From NCBI GenBank assembly GCA_036785325.1, contig JAXIVH010000177.1, positions 253,001-317,000 of the forward strand: a DNA stretch of 64,000 nucleotides, written 5' to 3'. This document shows, piece after piece, positions 53,641-62,674 of this stretch (positions are counted from its first letter, which is position 1; each line of letters starts with the position of its first letter). The notes under the pieces were generated by a model. That model did not search any database. It had not been told where the DNA came from and saw nothing but the letters and a program-made list of their open reading frames with translations. This DNA comes from Urophycis tenuis (taxonomy: Eukaryota > Chordata > Actinopteri > Gadiformes > Phycidae). The translations under genes were made by a program, and so were the position numbers.

Positions 53641-54235
53641 GAAAAGTGATATAACAATAATGAGGCTGTTGCCCTTGTCAAAAGTGGAAATGTGAAACAT
53701 CTTTATGAAACAAAGTATGGCCACTTCGAGCACAATTACCCACAAAACTCTGAGTTAAGAACCAGAAAAATAAGACAAATTCAAGCATCATACCAAGCAG
53801 GTCAGGTCAGCTGACACTGAAGACCTGACACTGACACTGAAGCCTCACTGCGAGTGGCATGGGTCTGAGGCAAGCACAAACACATTTCACACTGATGTAA
53901 ACAGAACACATCATTCTTTGTGCATAGTTCTAATGTTTTTCGTGGTTTTACTGCTTGAGTTCGAATTTTTAAATTAAACCGTCACTGTTCCGGACCCTGG
54001 ACAGATTGGACATTTGGTGAGTGGAGCTTTTGAGTTCCTAATTGAGTACCCCTGTATAAAATCAGCTGTGACTGTTTGTTACTTACCGCTTACCGTAGTC
54101 CAAAGCGTGACTCCTGTAACGACGTAATGAGGTCAGTTGTTGAAGCCTGCTAGTGAATAAACCAGCACAAAATCAAGTAGGTCGTCAGTCTGTGTTTTAA
54201 CTAACTTTATGTTAGGCCAGAGGGCAAAACATTAC

Positions 54236-55012
54236 ATGGTATCAGAAATAGAGAAAATGGATGCATACGGTGTTCCAAGGGCACAATGTCTACAACACTT
54301 GGTCAATCACCGAGGATCAGGCCAAGGACACGTACTACGATAAGTACACAGAACACATCACACCGAAAGCCAACCCCATCTATGCGAGGTACTGCTGCCA
54401 CAAAAAAGAAGTTACTGAAAGATTGAAAGAAGTTATTGGCGAAAGACTGCGGATACCCTAATGGCGCCAGTGCCAAAATGGTCAGGGAAAGCATCACGTT
54501 TGCCACCAACCTCGCCCCGGGTAAGAGAGAAACTTTTAAGCCAGGGAGCTGACCTGACACTGCAGAGAGCCATAGACATAGCTTGTTCATATGAATTAGC
54601 CCAGCAGCAGTTGAAGTCTATGGGCCAGAGTAACAATGGACACGAAACGGTGCACGCAATTAGCAGGAAAGGTAACACCAGCTGCAGACAAGACCTAGCA
54701 TATCTGCCAGCAAACGCTAACTTTAGGAAGCAGGAAAATTATGTTAGCAATGCCACTAAGGCATGTAGTTACTGTGGAGCGCCAATACCACCTGCCCAGC
54801 TAAATGCAAGCAATGCATCAAATGCAAGGAGCATAACCATTTTGCAAAAGTATGCAAATCTTGCTCGCCAGCACAGACAAAATACTAACACGGCACAGTA
54901 GATATCATTGGAGAAAACGCAGAAGACCTCACGGAGGGAACAGAAACAGAGCTCGACATTGATCTTAAACATCTCAGTAGAGACGGGGATGGGCAACGGA
55001 CAGACAAAGCTG
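54236..55012 (+). pseudogene. Ty3/gypsy-type LTR retrotransposon gag remnant
   Basis: TGGTATCAGAAATAG at 54238, right after ...AAACATTACA, looks like a primer binding site next to a 5' LTR end (LTR start not found). The following frames read VREKLLSQGADLTLQRAIDI then ACSYELAQQQLKSM, and later a single CSYCGAPIPPAQ with a second, broken zinc-knuckle-like half. These are a gag C-terminus. Stops and frameshifts separate the pieces (54261-54461 and 54461-54901). No protease, RT or integrase follows. An endogenous, inactive retrotransposon piece. Confidence 0.6.
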
Positions 55013-55253
55013 TACCGTAATTTCCCGACTATTGTCCGCGGTTTATACATTGATTTTGCAAAATTCCGTCAGCTATGCGGTTTATGTATGGGTTAGGCCT
55101 TTACATGGGAAAACGTTTTCTAAAAATCCATGGACCAACAAATATCCTACTTAAAAAAAATAAGCAAAAATCTATTTTTTATCTAAGCGCTACAGACCTT
55201 GCCATGCCAGGTTTTAAAACTGCAGTAGTTTATGTTTTTGTTATGATGCACGC
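55013..55253. repeat. MITE-like sequence
   Basis: Starts TACCGTAATTTCCCGACTAT; the short, stop-rich A/T sequence that follows has no coding role. The opening string is reminiscent of an abundant fish repeat, but I found no matching right end. Confidence 0.3.
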
Positions 55254-55629
55254 TTCAAAGGTTCAAAGGCTCAAAGGTTTTTATTGTCATTTGCTCAACA
55301 GATACAGCGTACATGTTGGCAATGAAAATCTTAAGTCCCAGGCACCCCAAAACAACTCAATAAGTGTCTAAGAATAAGAGAAGAAGAGAAAAACTAGTGC
55401 AATAAAAATAAAAAATAAAATATATATATAACATGATAATAATATAAACATTAAAACATTAAACATTGTAAGATGCAGAAGTGTAAAAGTAAAAGTGTTA
55501 TATTTACATGTGCAGTTGAATTAGCAGCAGTTATGGGGAGGTATGAACCAATATGAATTAAATAATGTAATCAAATAAATATGAAAATAAATATTTTCCT
55601 ATAAACAGATGTAGTGACCTTCACAGAGT

Positions 55630-56928
55630 TCAGGAGTTCAACAGTCTTATAGCCTGTGGGATGAAACTGTCCCTGAGTCTGGTGGTCCTGGTCCGGATGC
55701 TGCGGTACCGTCTGCCAGACGGCAGCAGACAGAACAGTTTGTTGCTGGGGTGATGGGTGTCTTTTATAATCCTGTAGGCCTTCTTCCTACACTGCTGGGT
55801 GTAGAGGTCCTCCATGGATGGCAGCTCCGTCCTGGTGATGAGCTGAGCAGTTTTCACCACCCTCTGTAGAGTCTTACGGTTGAGGGCGGTGCAGCTGCCA
55901 TACCAGGCCGTGATGCAGCCGGTCAGGATACTCTCGATGGTGCACCTGTAGAAGTTACAGAGTATCCTGGAGTCCATGTTGAACCTCCGCAGCCTGCGGA
56001 GGAAGAAGTGCCTCTGACGGGCTGTCTTGGTGATGATGTTGGTGTGATGACTCCATGTCAGGTCCTCAGTGATGTGAACCCCGAGGAACCTGAAGCTGCT
56101 GACTCTCTCCACAGGAGTCCCGTCAATGGTGATGGGGGCGTGTCCACCACTCTGTTTCTTCCTGTAATCCACAATCAGTTCCTTGGTTTTGCTGATGTTG
56201 AGAAGGAGGTTGTTGTCCTGGCACCAAGATGTCAGGGCTCTGACCTCCTCTCTGTACGCCGTCTCGTTGCCGTCGGTGATCAGGCCGATGACAGTCGTGT
56301 CGTCAGCAAACTTAATAATGGAGTTGGAAATGTGTGTGGCCACGCAGTCGTGCGTGAACAGGGAGTAGAGGAGAGGGCTGAGCACGCAACCCTGGGGGGC
56401 TCCGGTGTTGAGGGTCTGGCTGGAGGATGTGATGTTACCCATCCGCACTGCCTGGCGTCTGCCCGTCAGGAAGTTCAGGATCCAGTCACAGAGGGCGCTG
56501 TTGAGCCCGAGGTCCCTGAGCTTGATGACGAGCTTGGAAGGCACAATGGTGTTGAATGCTGAACTGTAGTCAATGAACAGCATTCTCACATACGTGTTCC
56601 TCTGGTCCAGGTGGGAGAGGGCAGTGTGGAGGGTGAGGGTGATGGCATCGGCTGTGGACCTGTTCTTCCTGTAAGCAAACTGCAGGGGGTCCAGAGAGTC
56701 GGGGAGGGAGGAGGTGATGAACTGTTTGACTAACCGCTCAAAGCACTTCATGATGATGGGGGTGAGTGCAACTGGGCGGTAGTCATTAAGGCAGATGGTT
56801 TTAGTCTTTTTAGGGACAGGAATGATGGTTGACTCCTTGAAACATGTGGGGACTACAGACTGGAGCAGTGATTTATTGAAGATGACTGAACACCTCTGCC
56901 AGCTGAACTGCACACACCTTGAGAGCAC
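55630..56928 (-). CDS. LINE reverse transcriptase, frame 2
   Basis: 432 codons without a proper start, continuing the RT: PVPKKTKTICLNDYRPVALT, LFIDYSSAFNTIVPSKL, GAPQGCVLSPLLYSLFTHDC, FADDTTVIGLI (catalytic FADD), LLNISKTKELIVDYRKK, FLGVHITEDLTWSHHT, and the C-terminal RRKAYRIIKDTHHPSN-like block. One frameshift from being a whole ORF2. Confidence 0.85.
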   Translation of the reverse strand: MLSRCVQFSWQRCSVIFNKSLLQSVVPTCFKESTIIPVPKKTKTICLNDYRPVALTPIIMKCFERLVKQFITSSLPDSLDPLQFAYRKNRSTADAITLTLHTALSHLDQRNTYVRMLFIDYSSAFNTIVPSKLVIKLRDLGLNSALCDWILNFLTGRRQAVRMGNITSSSQTLNTGAPQGCVLSPLLYSLFTHDCVATHISNSIIKFADDTTVIGLITDGNETAYREEVRALTSWCQDNNLLLNISKTKELIVDYRKKQSGGHAPITIDGTPVERVSSFRFLGVHITEDLTWSHHTNIITKTARQRHFFLRRLRRFNMDSRILCNFYRCTIESILTGCITAWYGSCTALNRKTLQRVVKTAQLITRTELPSMEDLYTQQCRKKAYRIIKDTHHPSNKLFCLLPSGRRYRSIRTRTTRLRDSFIPQAIRLLNS

Positions 56929-58453
56929 GACCAGGGATGCCGTCAGGCCCAGGAGCCCTATGTGTGTTGATCCTTTTTAGGGATCTGCACACATCTGCAC
57001 TGGTTAAAACCAGGGGGCAGGGGCAGGGATCCTGAGCCTTCTGTACCTCCACAGCCGGGGGTCTCTCAAAGCGTGCATAAAACGTGTTCAGTTCATCTGG
57101 GAGAGATGCACACACCCCCTCAGCACCACCTACTGATCTTTTGTAGTCTGTTATAGTTTTTAGTCCAGACCACATGTTTCTAGCATTGGAGCCCTTGTAG
57201 TCAGACTCCACTTTATTCTTATAATGTCTTTTGGCACTGCTAATAGCTCTCCGGAGCGCATACCTGGAATTCCTGTATTCGTCCAAATCACCGGCGCTGT
57301 GCGCGACAGCCCGAGCTTTAAGTTTAGCTCGGACCTTGCTATTTATCCAGGGCTTTTGATTTGGGAATGTTCGTACAGTAATCCGCGGTACGACGTCATC
57401 GATGCATTTACTGATGTAGCAAATGACCGCGTCTGTGTGTGTGTTTATGTCCTCATCCTCAAACACACACCACTCCGTAGTGCTGAAGCAGTGTTGGAGA
57501 GCAGAGTCTGACTGCTCGGTCCAACGCTGGACTGTCCGTGTCACAGGTCGGTCTCTTTTCAGTCTCTGCCGGTAAACGGGGAGCAGGAGAAGAGATACGT
57601 GGTCCGACTTGCCAAAGGGGGGGCGGGGGAGGGCTTTGTATCCGTTGCGAAAGGGAGAGTAAACATGGTCCAGTGTATTTCCACCGCGCGTGGGGCAGCT
57701 GACGTGCTGATAGTATTTCGGCAGGACTTTCTTCATGTTTGCGCTGTTAAAATCCCCGGCCACAATAAATGCAGCCTCCGGCCTTGAAGTCTCTGTCCTG
57801 TCGATAACTCCATACAGCTCCTCCAGCGCTGTGTTGTTGTCAGCGTGCGGCGGCACAGACACTGCTGTTAAAACAACAGATGTAAACTCCCTCGGCAGGT
57901 AAAAAGGACGGCATCTGATCATGATGTGCTCTAAGCTGGGAGAACAGTCCGAAGAAATTATCTCCACATCTGAGCACCAGTTGTTGTTGATCATAAAGCA
58001 GACACCCCCTCCCTTACTCTTCCCTGAGTTTATTGTCCGGTCCTGGCGATGAATGGAGAATCCGTGCGGGACAATGGCGGCGTCCTGGATCGAAGGGTCA
58101 AGCCAAGTCTCTGTGAAAACCATAACGTTACAGTTCTTAATGTCCCGTTGGAATGCCATCCTACTTCGGAGTTCATCCAGCTTATTATCCAGGGATTGGA
58201 CATTTGCCAGAAGTAAGCTCGGTAGAGGTGGCCGGTTTTCGCGTTTCCTCAGCCTGACTAGGACCCCGGCCCGGGATCCTCGCCGTCTTTGTCTCCTGCG
58301 CCCCGCAGGTAAAGCGCCAACAGGTAACCACGGAGTCTCGCCATTGTTGTTGTTTGCTGGTCGTGGAGGTTTGTTGCTGTTTACCAGCGACCTGATGAAT
58401 AAAAGTTGTTCTCTATCATATTGAATGATAGGGCTCGCTTGGGCGGTTCGCAT
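56873..58453 (-). CDS. LINE endonuclease and linker, frame 1
   Basis: 526 codons from an ATG. Endonuclease blocks: LLANVQSLDNKLDELRSR, VFTETWLDPSIQDA, VAGDFNSANMKKVLPKY, PTRGGNTLDHVYSP, GKSDHVSLLLLP. Then the linker with THRAPGPDGIPGRALKVCAV, the start of the reverse transcriptase. It overlaps the next frame by 56 bases; similarity jumps frames near 56900. The last residues before its stop (EVFSHLQ) are out of frame. Confidence 0.85.
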   Translation of the reverse strand: MRTAQASPIIQYDREQLLFIRSLVNSNKPPRPANNNNGETPWLPVGALPAGRRRQRRRGSRAGVLVRLRKRENRPPLPSLLLANVQSLDNKLDELRSRMAFQRDIKNCNVMVFTETWLDPSIQDAAIVPHGFSIHRQDRTINSGKSKGGGVCFMINNNWCSDVEIISSDCSPSLEHIMIRCRPFYLPREFTSVVLTAVSVPPHADNNTALEELYGVIDRTETSRPEAAFIVAGDFNSANMKKVLPKYYQHVSCPTRGGNTLDHVYSPFRNGYKALPRPPFGKSDHVSLLLLPVYRQRLKRDRPVTRTVQRWTEQSDSALQHCFSTTEWCVFEDEDINTHTDAVICYISKCIDDVVPRITVRTFPNQKPWINSKVRAKLKARAVAHSAGDLDEYRNSRYALRRAISSAKRHYKNKVESDYKGSNARNMWSGLKTITDYKRSVGGAEGVCASLPDELNTFYARFERPPAVEVQKAQDPCPCPLVLTSADVCRSLKRINTHRAPGPDGIPGRALKVCAVQLAEVFSHLQ

Positions 58454-58562
58454 GTTGCAAAAAAATTAAAGATAAACAAAAAAAAAGTACAACAAAACGA
58501 CACTAAAATGAGATGTTTGTGAGGAGCTCGAGACAAGGCAGCCATCCTCGGCGCCATTTTGT

Positions 58563-59240
58563 TTAGTCTACATGCTGGTTTGAAATCGTACGTTAGAATT
58601 CTTCCCAATGCATCGCTAAGCGAACCGTCATGGACACTTCTAATAAGAAACAACGTTGGTCTTACACTGCTGGATTTAAACTAGAAGCAATAAAGATTGC
58701 AAAAGTAAAGGGAAATAGAGCGGCAGGTAGAGATTATGGTGTTGACGAAAGCCTTGTTAGGCGATGGCGTGCCAAAGAGACACAGCTGGAAAGTTTTCCA
58801 AAGACCAAAAAAGCTACTCGTGGAAAGCCAGGCCGCTACCAACAGCTGGAGGAGGATCTCATGTCGTGGGTGAAATCCATCAGAGAGTCAGGTACAGCTG
58901 TCTCAACAGTTCAGATTAGATTGAAAGCGCTTGCTATAGCGAAGATGCGAGGAATCGTCGACTTTTGCGCATCCCCCCATTGGTGCTGGAGGTTTATGCG
59001 ACGACAGAAGTTATCTGTCCGCCAGCGTACAACTGTTGGCCAAAAGCTGCCCGATGACTGGGAGGAGAAGGTCAGGAGCTTCCGAACATACGTAGAAAAG
59101 ATGATTGCGGACAACAGTCTGATAGTGACAGAAAGACCCCATAACTCAACTCTTCAATATGTCACAAACATACAAAAGAAATAATGGATAGGCCTACATC
59201 TTAGCACTGAGTGCCCTTCTCCTTTGTCAACATTTATAAG
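58563..59240 (+). mobile_element. Truncated pogo-like transposon
   Basis: It lies between the 5' end of the L2 LINE and the PLAAT-like exon. Only the DNA-binding half of the transposase is present. Terminal repeats were not identified. Confidence 0.5.
58630..59184 (+). CDS. Pogo/POGK-type DNA-binding protein, truncated
   Basis: 184 codons from ATG to TAA. Residues 8-60 form a Brinker/psq-type helix-turn-helix (RWSYTAGFKLEAIKIAK, NRAAGRDYGVDESLVRRWR). About 75-150 form a CENP-B-type HTH (LEEDLMSWVKSIRES, WRFMRRQKLSVRQRTT). The DDE catalytic domain that follows in pogo elements is absent; the frame ends 20 codons later. So it cannot transpose, but an uninterrupted DNA-binding fragment could act as a repressor or be domesticated. 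Confidence 0.75.
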   Translation: MDTSNKKQRWSYTAGFKLEAIKIAKVKGNRAAGRDYGVDESLVRRWRAKETQLESFPKTKKATRGKPGRYQQLEEDLMSWVKSIRESGTAVSTVQIRLKALAIAKMRGIVDFCASPHWCWRFMRRQKLSVRQRTTVGQKLPDDWEEKVRSFRTYVEKMIADNSLIVTERPHNSTLQYVTNIQKK

Positions 59241-59245
59241 ATCAA

Positions 59246-59839
59246 CAACCAGGCACATCAAGCAGCAGCGGTGGGTCATTCACAATTGACAATAAAAAAG
59301 CCTTTGTGAGGAAGGACGAACTGGAAGATGCTGCTAGTGACTGCATGTGGCGAATCAACAATTTACTGGACGACCAGCATGTACCACGCCACGCCCTCAT
59401 GATACAGAAGGACGCCCTCAGTCTGGTGGGCACAGAACAGCCTTACCACCTCCTCGGCAGGAACTGCGAACACTTCGCTACACGGCTACGCTACGGCAAG
59501 AGTAAATCTAGACAGGTGAGCCTTCCTGGTGTGTAATGTCTGTACTGTTGTTGCCACAGATGTAGGCTATTACACGGCTTAACCGAATGAAAGCCCAGGA
59601 TGCAAGGGATTGGAGTTTTTATCTATTTATCACACATTTTACCAACTCGGTTATTAACATTATGCAGTTATTATGGAAAATAAGTGTGTGCGTGTGTGTA
59701 TAAAATGTATATTTATCGTTACTGTATGTGTGTTTGTTTTGCCTTGCAGGGAGAGGTTGGAGAAGCTGCTGTTACTGTCTCAGTTCTATCCCTAATTGGC
59801 GCAGCTGTGACTCTTGCGATAGCCATTGTAAGACAGTAG
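59246..59839 (+). CDS. PLAAT-like (LRAT/NlpC-P60) acyltransferase, last two exons
   Basis: The first exon seen (about 59251-59515) ends at CAG/GTGAGC, and the second (59750-59839) begins after TTGCAG and ends TAG; the join is in frame. The peptide reads KKAFVRKDELEDAASDC, RNCEHFATRLRYGKSKSRQ, then GEVGEAAVTVSVLSLIGAAV with TLAIAIVRQ as a C-terminal membrane anchor. NCEHF carries the nucleophilic cysteine of the family; RYG and the hydrophobic tail are also typical. These enzymes remove or transfer acyl chains of phospholipids at organelle membranes. The exon with the catalytic histidine is not found upstream; the space is filled by pogo, L2 and gypsy sequence. Either the 5' exons lie further left or the gene is truncated. 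Confidence 0.7.
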
Positions 59840-60134
59840 TGGGGATGACAACAACCACATGGCATTCTTTCTCCAGACATATAACATTAGAGACAAAATC
59901 ACATTATATACACACAGTTGAAACCAAATGCTTGATTAAACACCTTTGGCAAACTTTTGTACAATGCAATATATAAAGTAAGCATTACATTTTTTTCACA
60001 TTGTGAGTCGTCATGCAATGTCAATATCTCTGTTTTAGTACTTAAGTTTTTGCCTTTTTAATATATGTGTCAGTTGTAATTCATTGGAATAATTGCTCAC
60101 ATTTGTATGTAATATTGCAACTTATGAAAAATCC

Positions 60135-60140
60135 AATAAA
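60135..60140 (+). promoter_or_regulatory. Poly(A) signal AATAAA of the PLAAT-like gene
   Basis: AATAAA 296 bases after the stop codon, in AT-rich 3' sequence; the only canonical hexamer noted there. Confidence 0.5.
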
Positions 60141-60302
60141 ATTAACGTTGAAGGAAATAGGTATTTGAGTTAAGTTGTTTGAGGTAACTCTAACCTGGTA
60201 TATTTCAAGTTGGTCAGTTTGACAACTGTAACCAAAAACATTGTGAGCCATTGAATAAGTGAAAGCAATTTAATATTCTATAACTGATCCAAGTCCTACC
60301 AG

Positions 60303-60472
60303 TTAAGTGCAGTCTAGACAGAGGTGGTTTGTGGAGATGTAGTAGGAGTTGTAGCCCCAGTTGTCCAGCACCATGGGGGCCAACACGGCCAGGGCAACCA
60401 CACCACCAATGGCCAAGATCCCCTTGGTCAGCGCCCCTTGCAGCATCTGGCCAGCCACCTGAATGACATTGG
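60303..60472 (-). CDS. Candidate last exon with one membrane segment
   Basis: On the minus strand a frame follows a (GT)n tract and AG sites and reads VAGQMLQGALTKGILAIGG then VVALAVLAPMVLDNWGYNSY before its stop at 60303. One clear hydrophobic segment. No earlier exon could be tied to it and I do not recognise the protein. It faces the PLAAT-like gene tail to tail. Confidence 0.3.
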
Positions 60473-60475
60473 CTT

Positions 60476-60494
60476 CACACACACACACACACAC
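60476..60494. repeat. (CA)n microsatellite
   Basis: Nine to ten CA units directly before the candidate exon on the minus strand. Confidence 0.9.
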
Positions 60495-60605
60495 GAGATG
60501 AGAGACATGACGGAGGGTAAACTCTGATCCAGCAGTCCTGATATGTTGTAGCCGAAGTTCGGCAACTGAAGACACAGAAACTTGAGAATATGGAATACAA
60601 GTCAT

Positions 60606-61296
60606 CCCTTGGCTTAAAATGTTCTGATAATGATAAAAAATTGAATTCTGTTACACGTGGATACAACAACGTCAAAACACTAATGTTGATATTCATACAT
60701 TTACCAAATGGGGAGGTTTTGGGCCAAAAAAATTTTTCAACATTGATAACACCATTGCAAAGGTACCTCTCTGTAAAAGCCTTGACAGCAGTTTTTTTCC
60801 CCCATCATCTTTCTCATCTCGCTCACTGCTCTCCTGAATGGGCAGAATGGAAATCAACCTCCACTTGTGTTCACATTAGATCAACTGGTTCATTCTGGTC
60901 TCTCTCTCTTATCTGAAAGAGAGCATACAAGTCTACCAGAAGGATCCATTGGGTGACTCTAACCCAACAGCAAATGATGTTTTTTGTAGATGACCTCTGG
61001 GTCACCTTAGGGTGACCCAAGTTGCCTACACTTGGGTGTGAGCTGGGGACCTGAGGTCTCTTTAATTATAAATCTTAAATACATATTAAATATACATCTT
61101 AAATATAATCTTAAATATGACCTGTGGTCCCTTTCATGTGAAAGAGGGACCCAAGGGTATAAGATTATCAATTTGGTGGCTCTAGCCACAGAAGTGATGC
61201 GATCCCTCACGGAGACTTCACCAGAAGATACAGAAAAAACACGTAATTTATGGGGGGCTTCAATGAGGAAAGACACATCTGGTATCTCGTTGTTAA

Positions 61297-61330
<34 letters not shown>

Positions 61331-61698
61331 TATGTTTCTCTGCCTCATTTGCTAAAGATGGCCTACACTAGCCTAATTTTCTACACAATAAATAAGAACA
61401 GTTGGTGGTTCATCAAGATCTTGTCTGTATTTCTACTGTGTTTTTTCAATACAGTTTATGTTTAGGTATTTGGCAGACGCTTTTATCCAAAATATAGTTG
61501 ATTCATAGTTGGTTTCATTACTACAACTGGTGCACACGCTCTGCTGGATAAAAGATGAGGAAGATTCCCATACCCCTACCATTCTGTGATCGGCAGTGAT
61601 CGGCAGAGATGCTCCGAGCTATAGAGAAAGAAAATAACATGCAGTTAGGCTATGTTTCCATTTACTTGCATGAAAATATTTATAACTGTTTTTATGAC

Positions 61699-61744
<46 letters not shown>

Positions 61745-62422
61745 TAATAAACAATCATGTAAATTTACTCCCTTTTATCTATTTAATCAAAAGCCAATTT
61801 CTAATGGAGTGCTGTATTACCATGAAATAAACATTTTTAACCATTCCCCTTTAATATAATAAACTGTTTTTAGCCTTAGCAGATTTCACACAAAACGGAC
61901 AGAATACGTCCTGTTGCATTAATTAATCAACCACGAGTTAGCTTAGCTCCAACTCACTTCAATGCAAGCCGACACGGCCGCACGGCTAATGCTACTAACA
62001 GCTACCGTTAACTACACGTTCCATACGTAAAACTATTAATGGCAACCGGACTTTAACCGAACACAGTATAGCATAAAACGTAACAAAAACAAACCTTGTG
62101 CCTCTTATTAGCCAGGTGCTAGTACGTTTCATTACTTCGACACACTTTTAGAACTGAGGAAACAGCCGTAGCCTTGCAGACACACTTCTTCAAACTATCG
62201 GTAAAATCCGCAGCACCGTACGCGTGAGGTCAGGGCGAGACGCTTTCAAAATAAAAGCGCATATCATAACGTCTGCTTAATATATACAAAAAAATAACCT
62301 GACCTTAACTAATATCCATAAACTAAATAAATAAACATTAAACAACAAATGAAGTATGGTTTTAGAGATATTAGAGGTCATTTACAGGTGGACTTTAGCC
62401 ACGTCGGTCTGGTGGTCACTTA
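60606..62422. other. Intergenic sequence with microsatellites
   Basis: Holds (ATT)n at 61294-61333, (AT)n at 61700-61742 and a SINE-like scrap at 61463-61560 (GCAGACGCTTTTATCC). The numerous short frames here have no recognisable similarity. Confidence 0.5.
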
Positions 62423-62500
62423 AGCCTGGTTTATACTTCTGCGTAGGGATCGCGTCGTGATCACGCAATGGCCACGCCGTTGCTCGTACGCCGTCATAGG
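62423..62500 (+). mobile_element. Harbinger-like MITE end
   Basis: TAAGCCTGGTTTATACTTCT then GCGTAGGGATCGCG and GATCACGCAATGGCCACGCC matches the left end of the 27181 element; the rest of the element is missing. Confidence 0.75.
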
Positions 62501-62536
62501 AGGGGGTGTCTGCAGACCCGGAGGCTGCAGATTCAC

Positions 62537-62604
62537 GACCGCAGATCTGCGCCCCTCAGGAATGTGCGGCGACCGCAGATCTGCGCCCCTCAAGAATGTG
62601 CGAC
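62537..62604 (+). repeat. 34-bp direct duplication
   Basis: Two adjacent copies containing GACCGCAGATCTGCGCCCCT, each with a GCAGATCTGC palindrome, between the MITE end and the first exon of the following gene. Confidence 0.85.
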
Positions 62605-62674
62605 AGCGGCAGCGCCACCAACTGGACGGAGTACTGTCTTCCCACTTACATACACCACGAGGAGTACATCCACG

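Larger units (their letters stand above)
55254..58562 (-). mobile_element. L2-like LINE, nearly complete, one frameshift
   Basis: Runs on the minus strand from a 5' start rich in GGCGCCGAGGATGGC (58540-58562) through endonuclease and reverse transcriptase frames to a 3' part with TTCAAAGG repeats at 55254-55285. Different subfamily from the 22388 element (FADDT rather than FSDDS; different N-terminus). Confidence 0.85.

Noticed and set aside
54236..55012. Endogenous retrovirus gag
   Set aside because: The residual motifs fit a Ty3/gypsy retrotransposon better, and there is no pol or envelope sequence to support a retrovirus.
61250..61465. Short Asn- or Ile-rich proteins at 61007-61465
   Set aside because: Their composition comes from translating the (ATT)n microsatellite.
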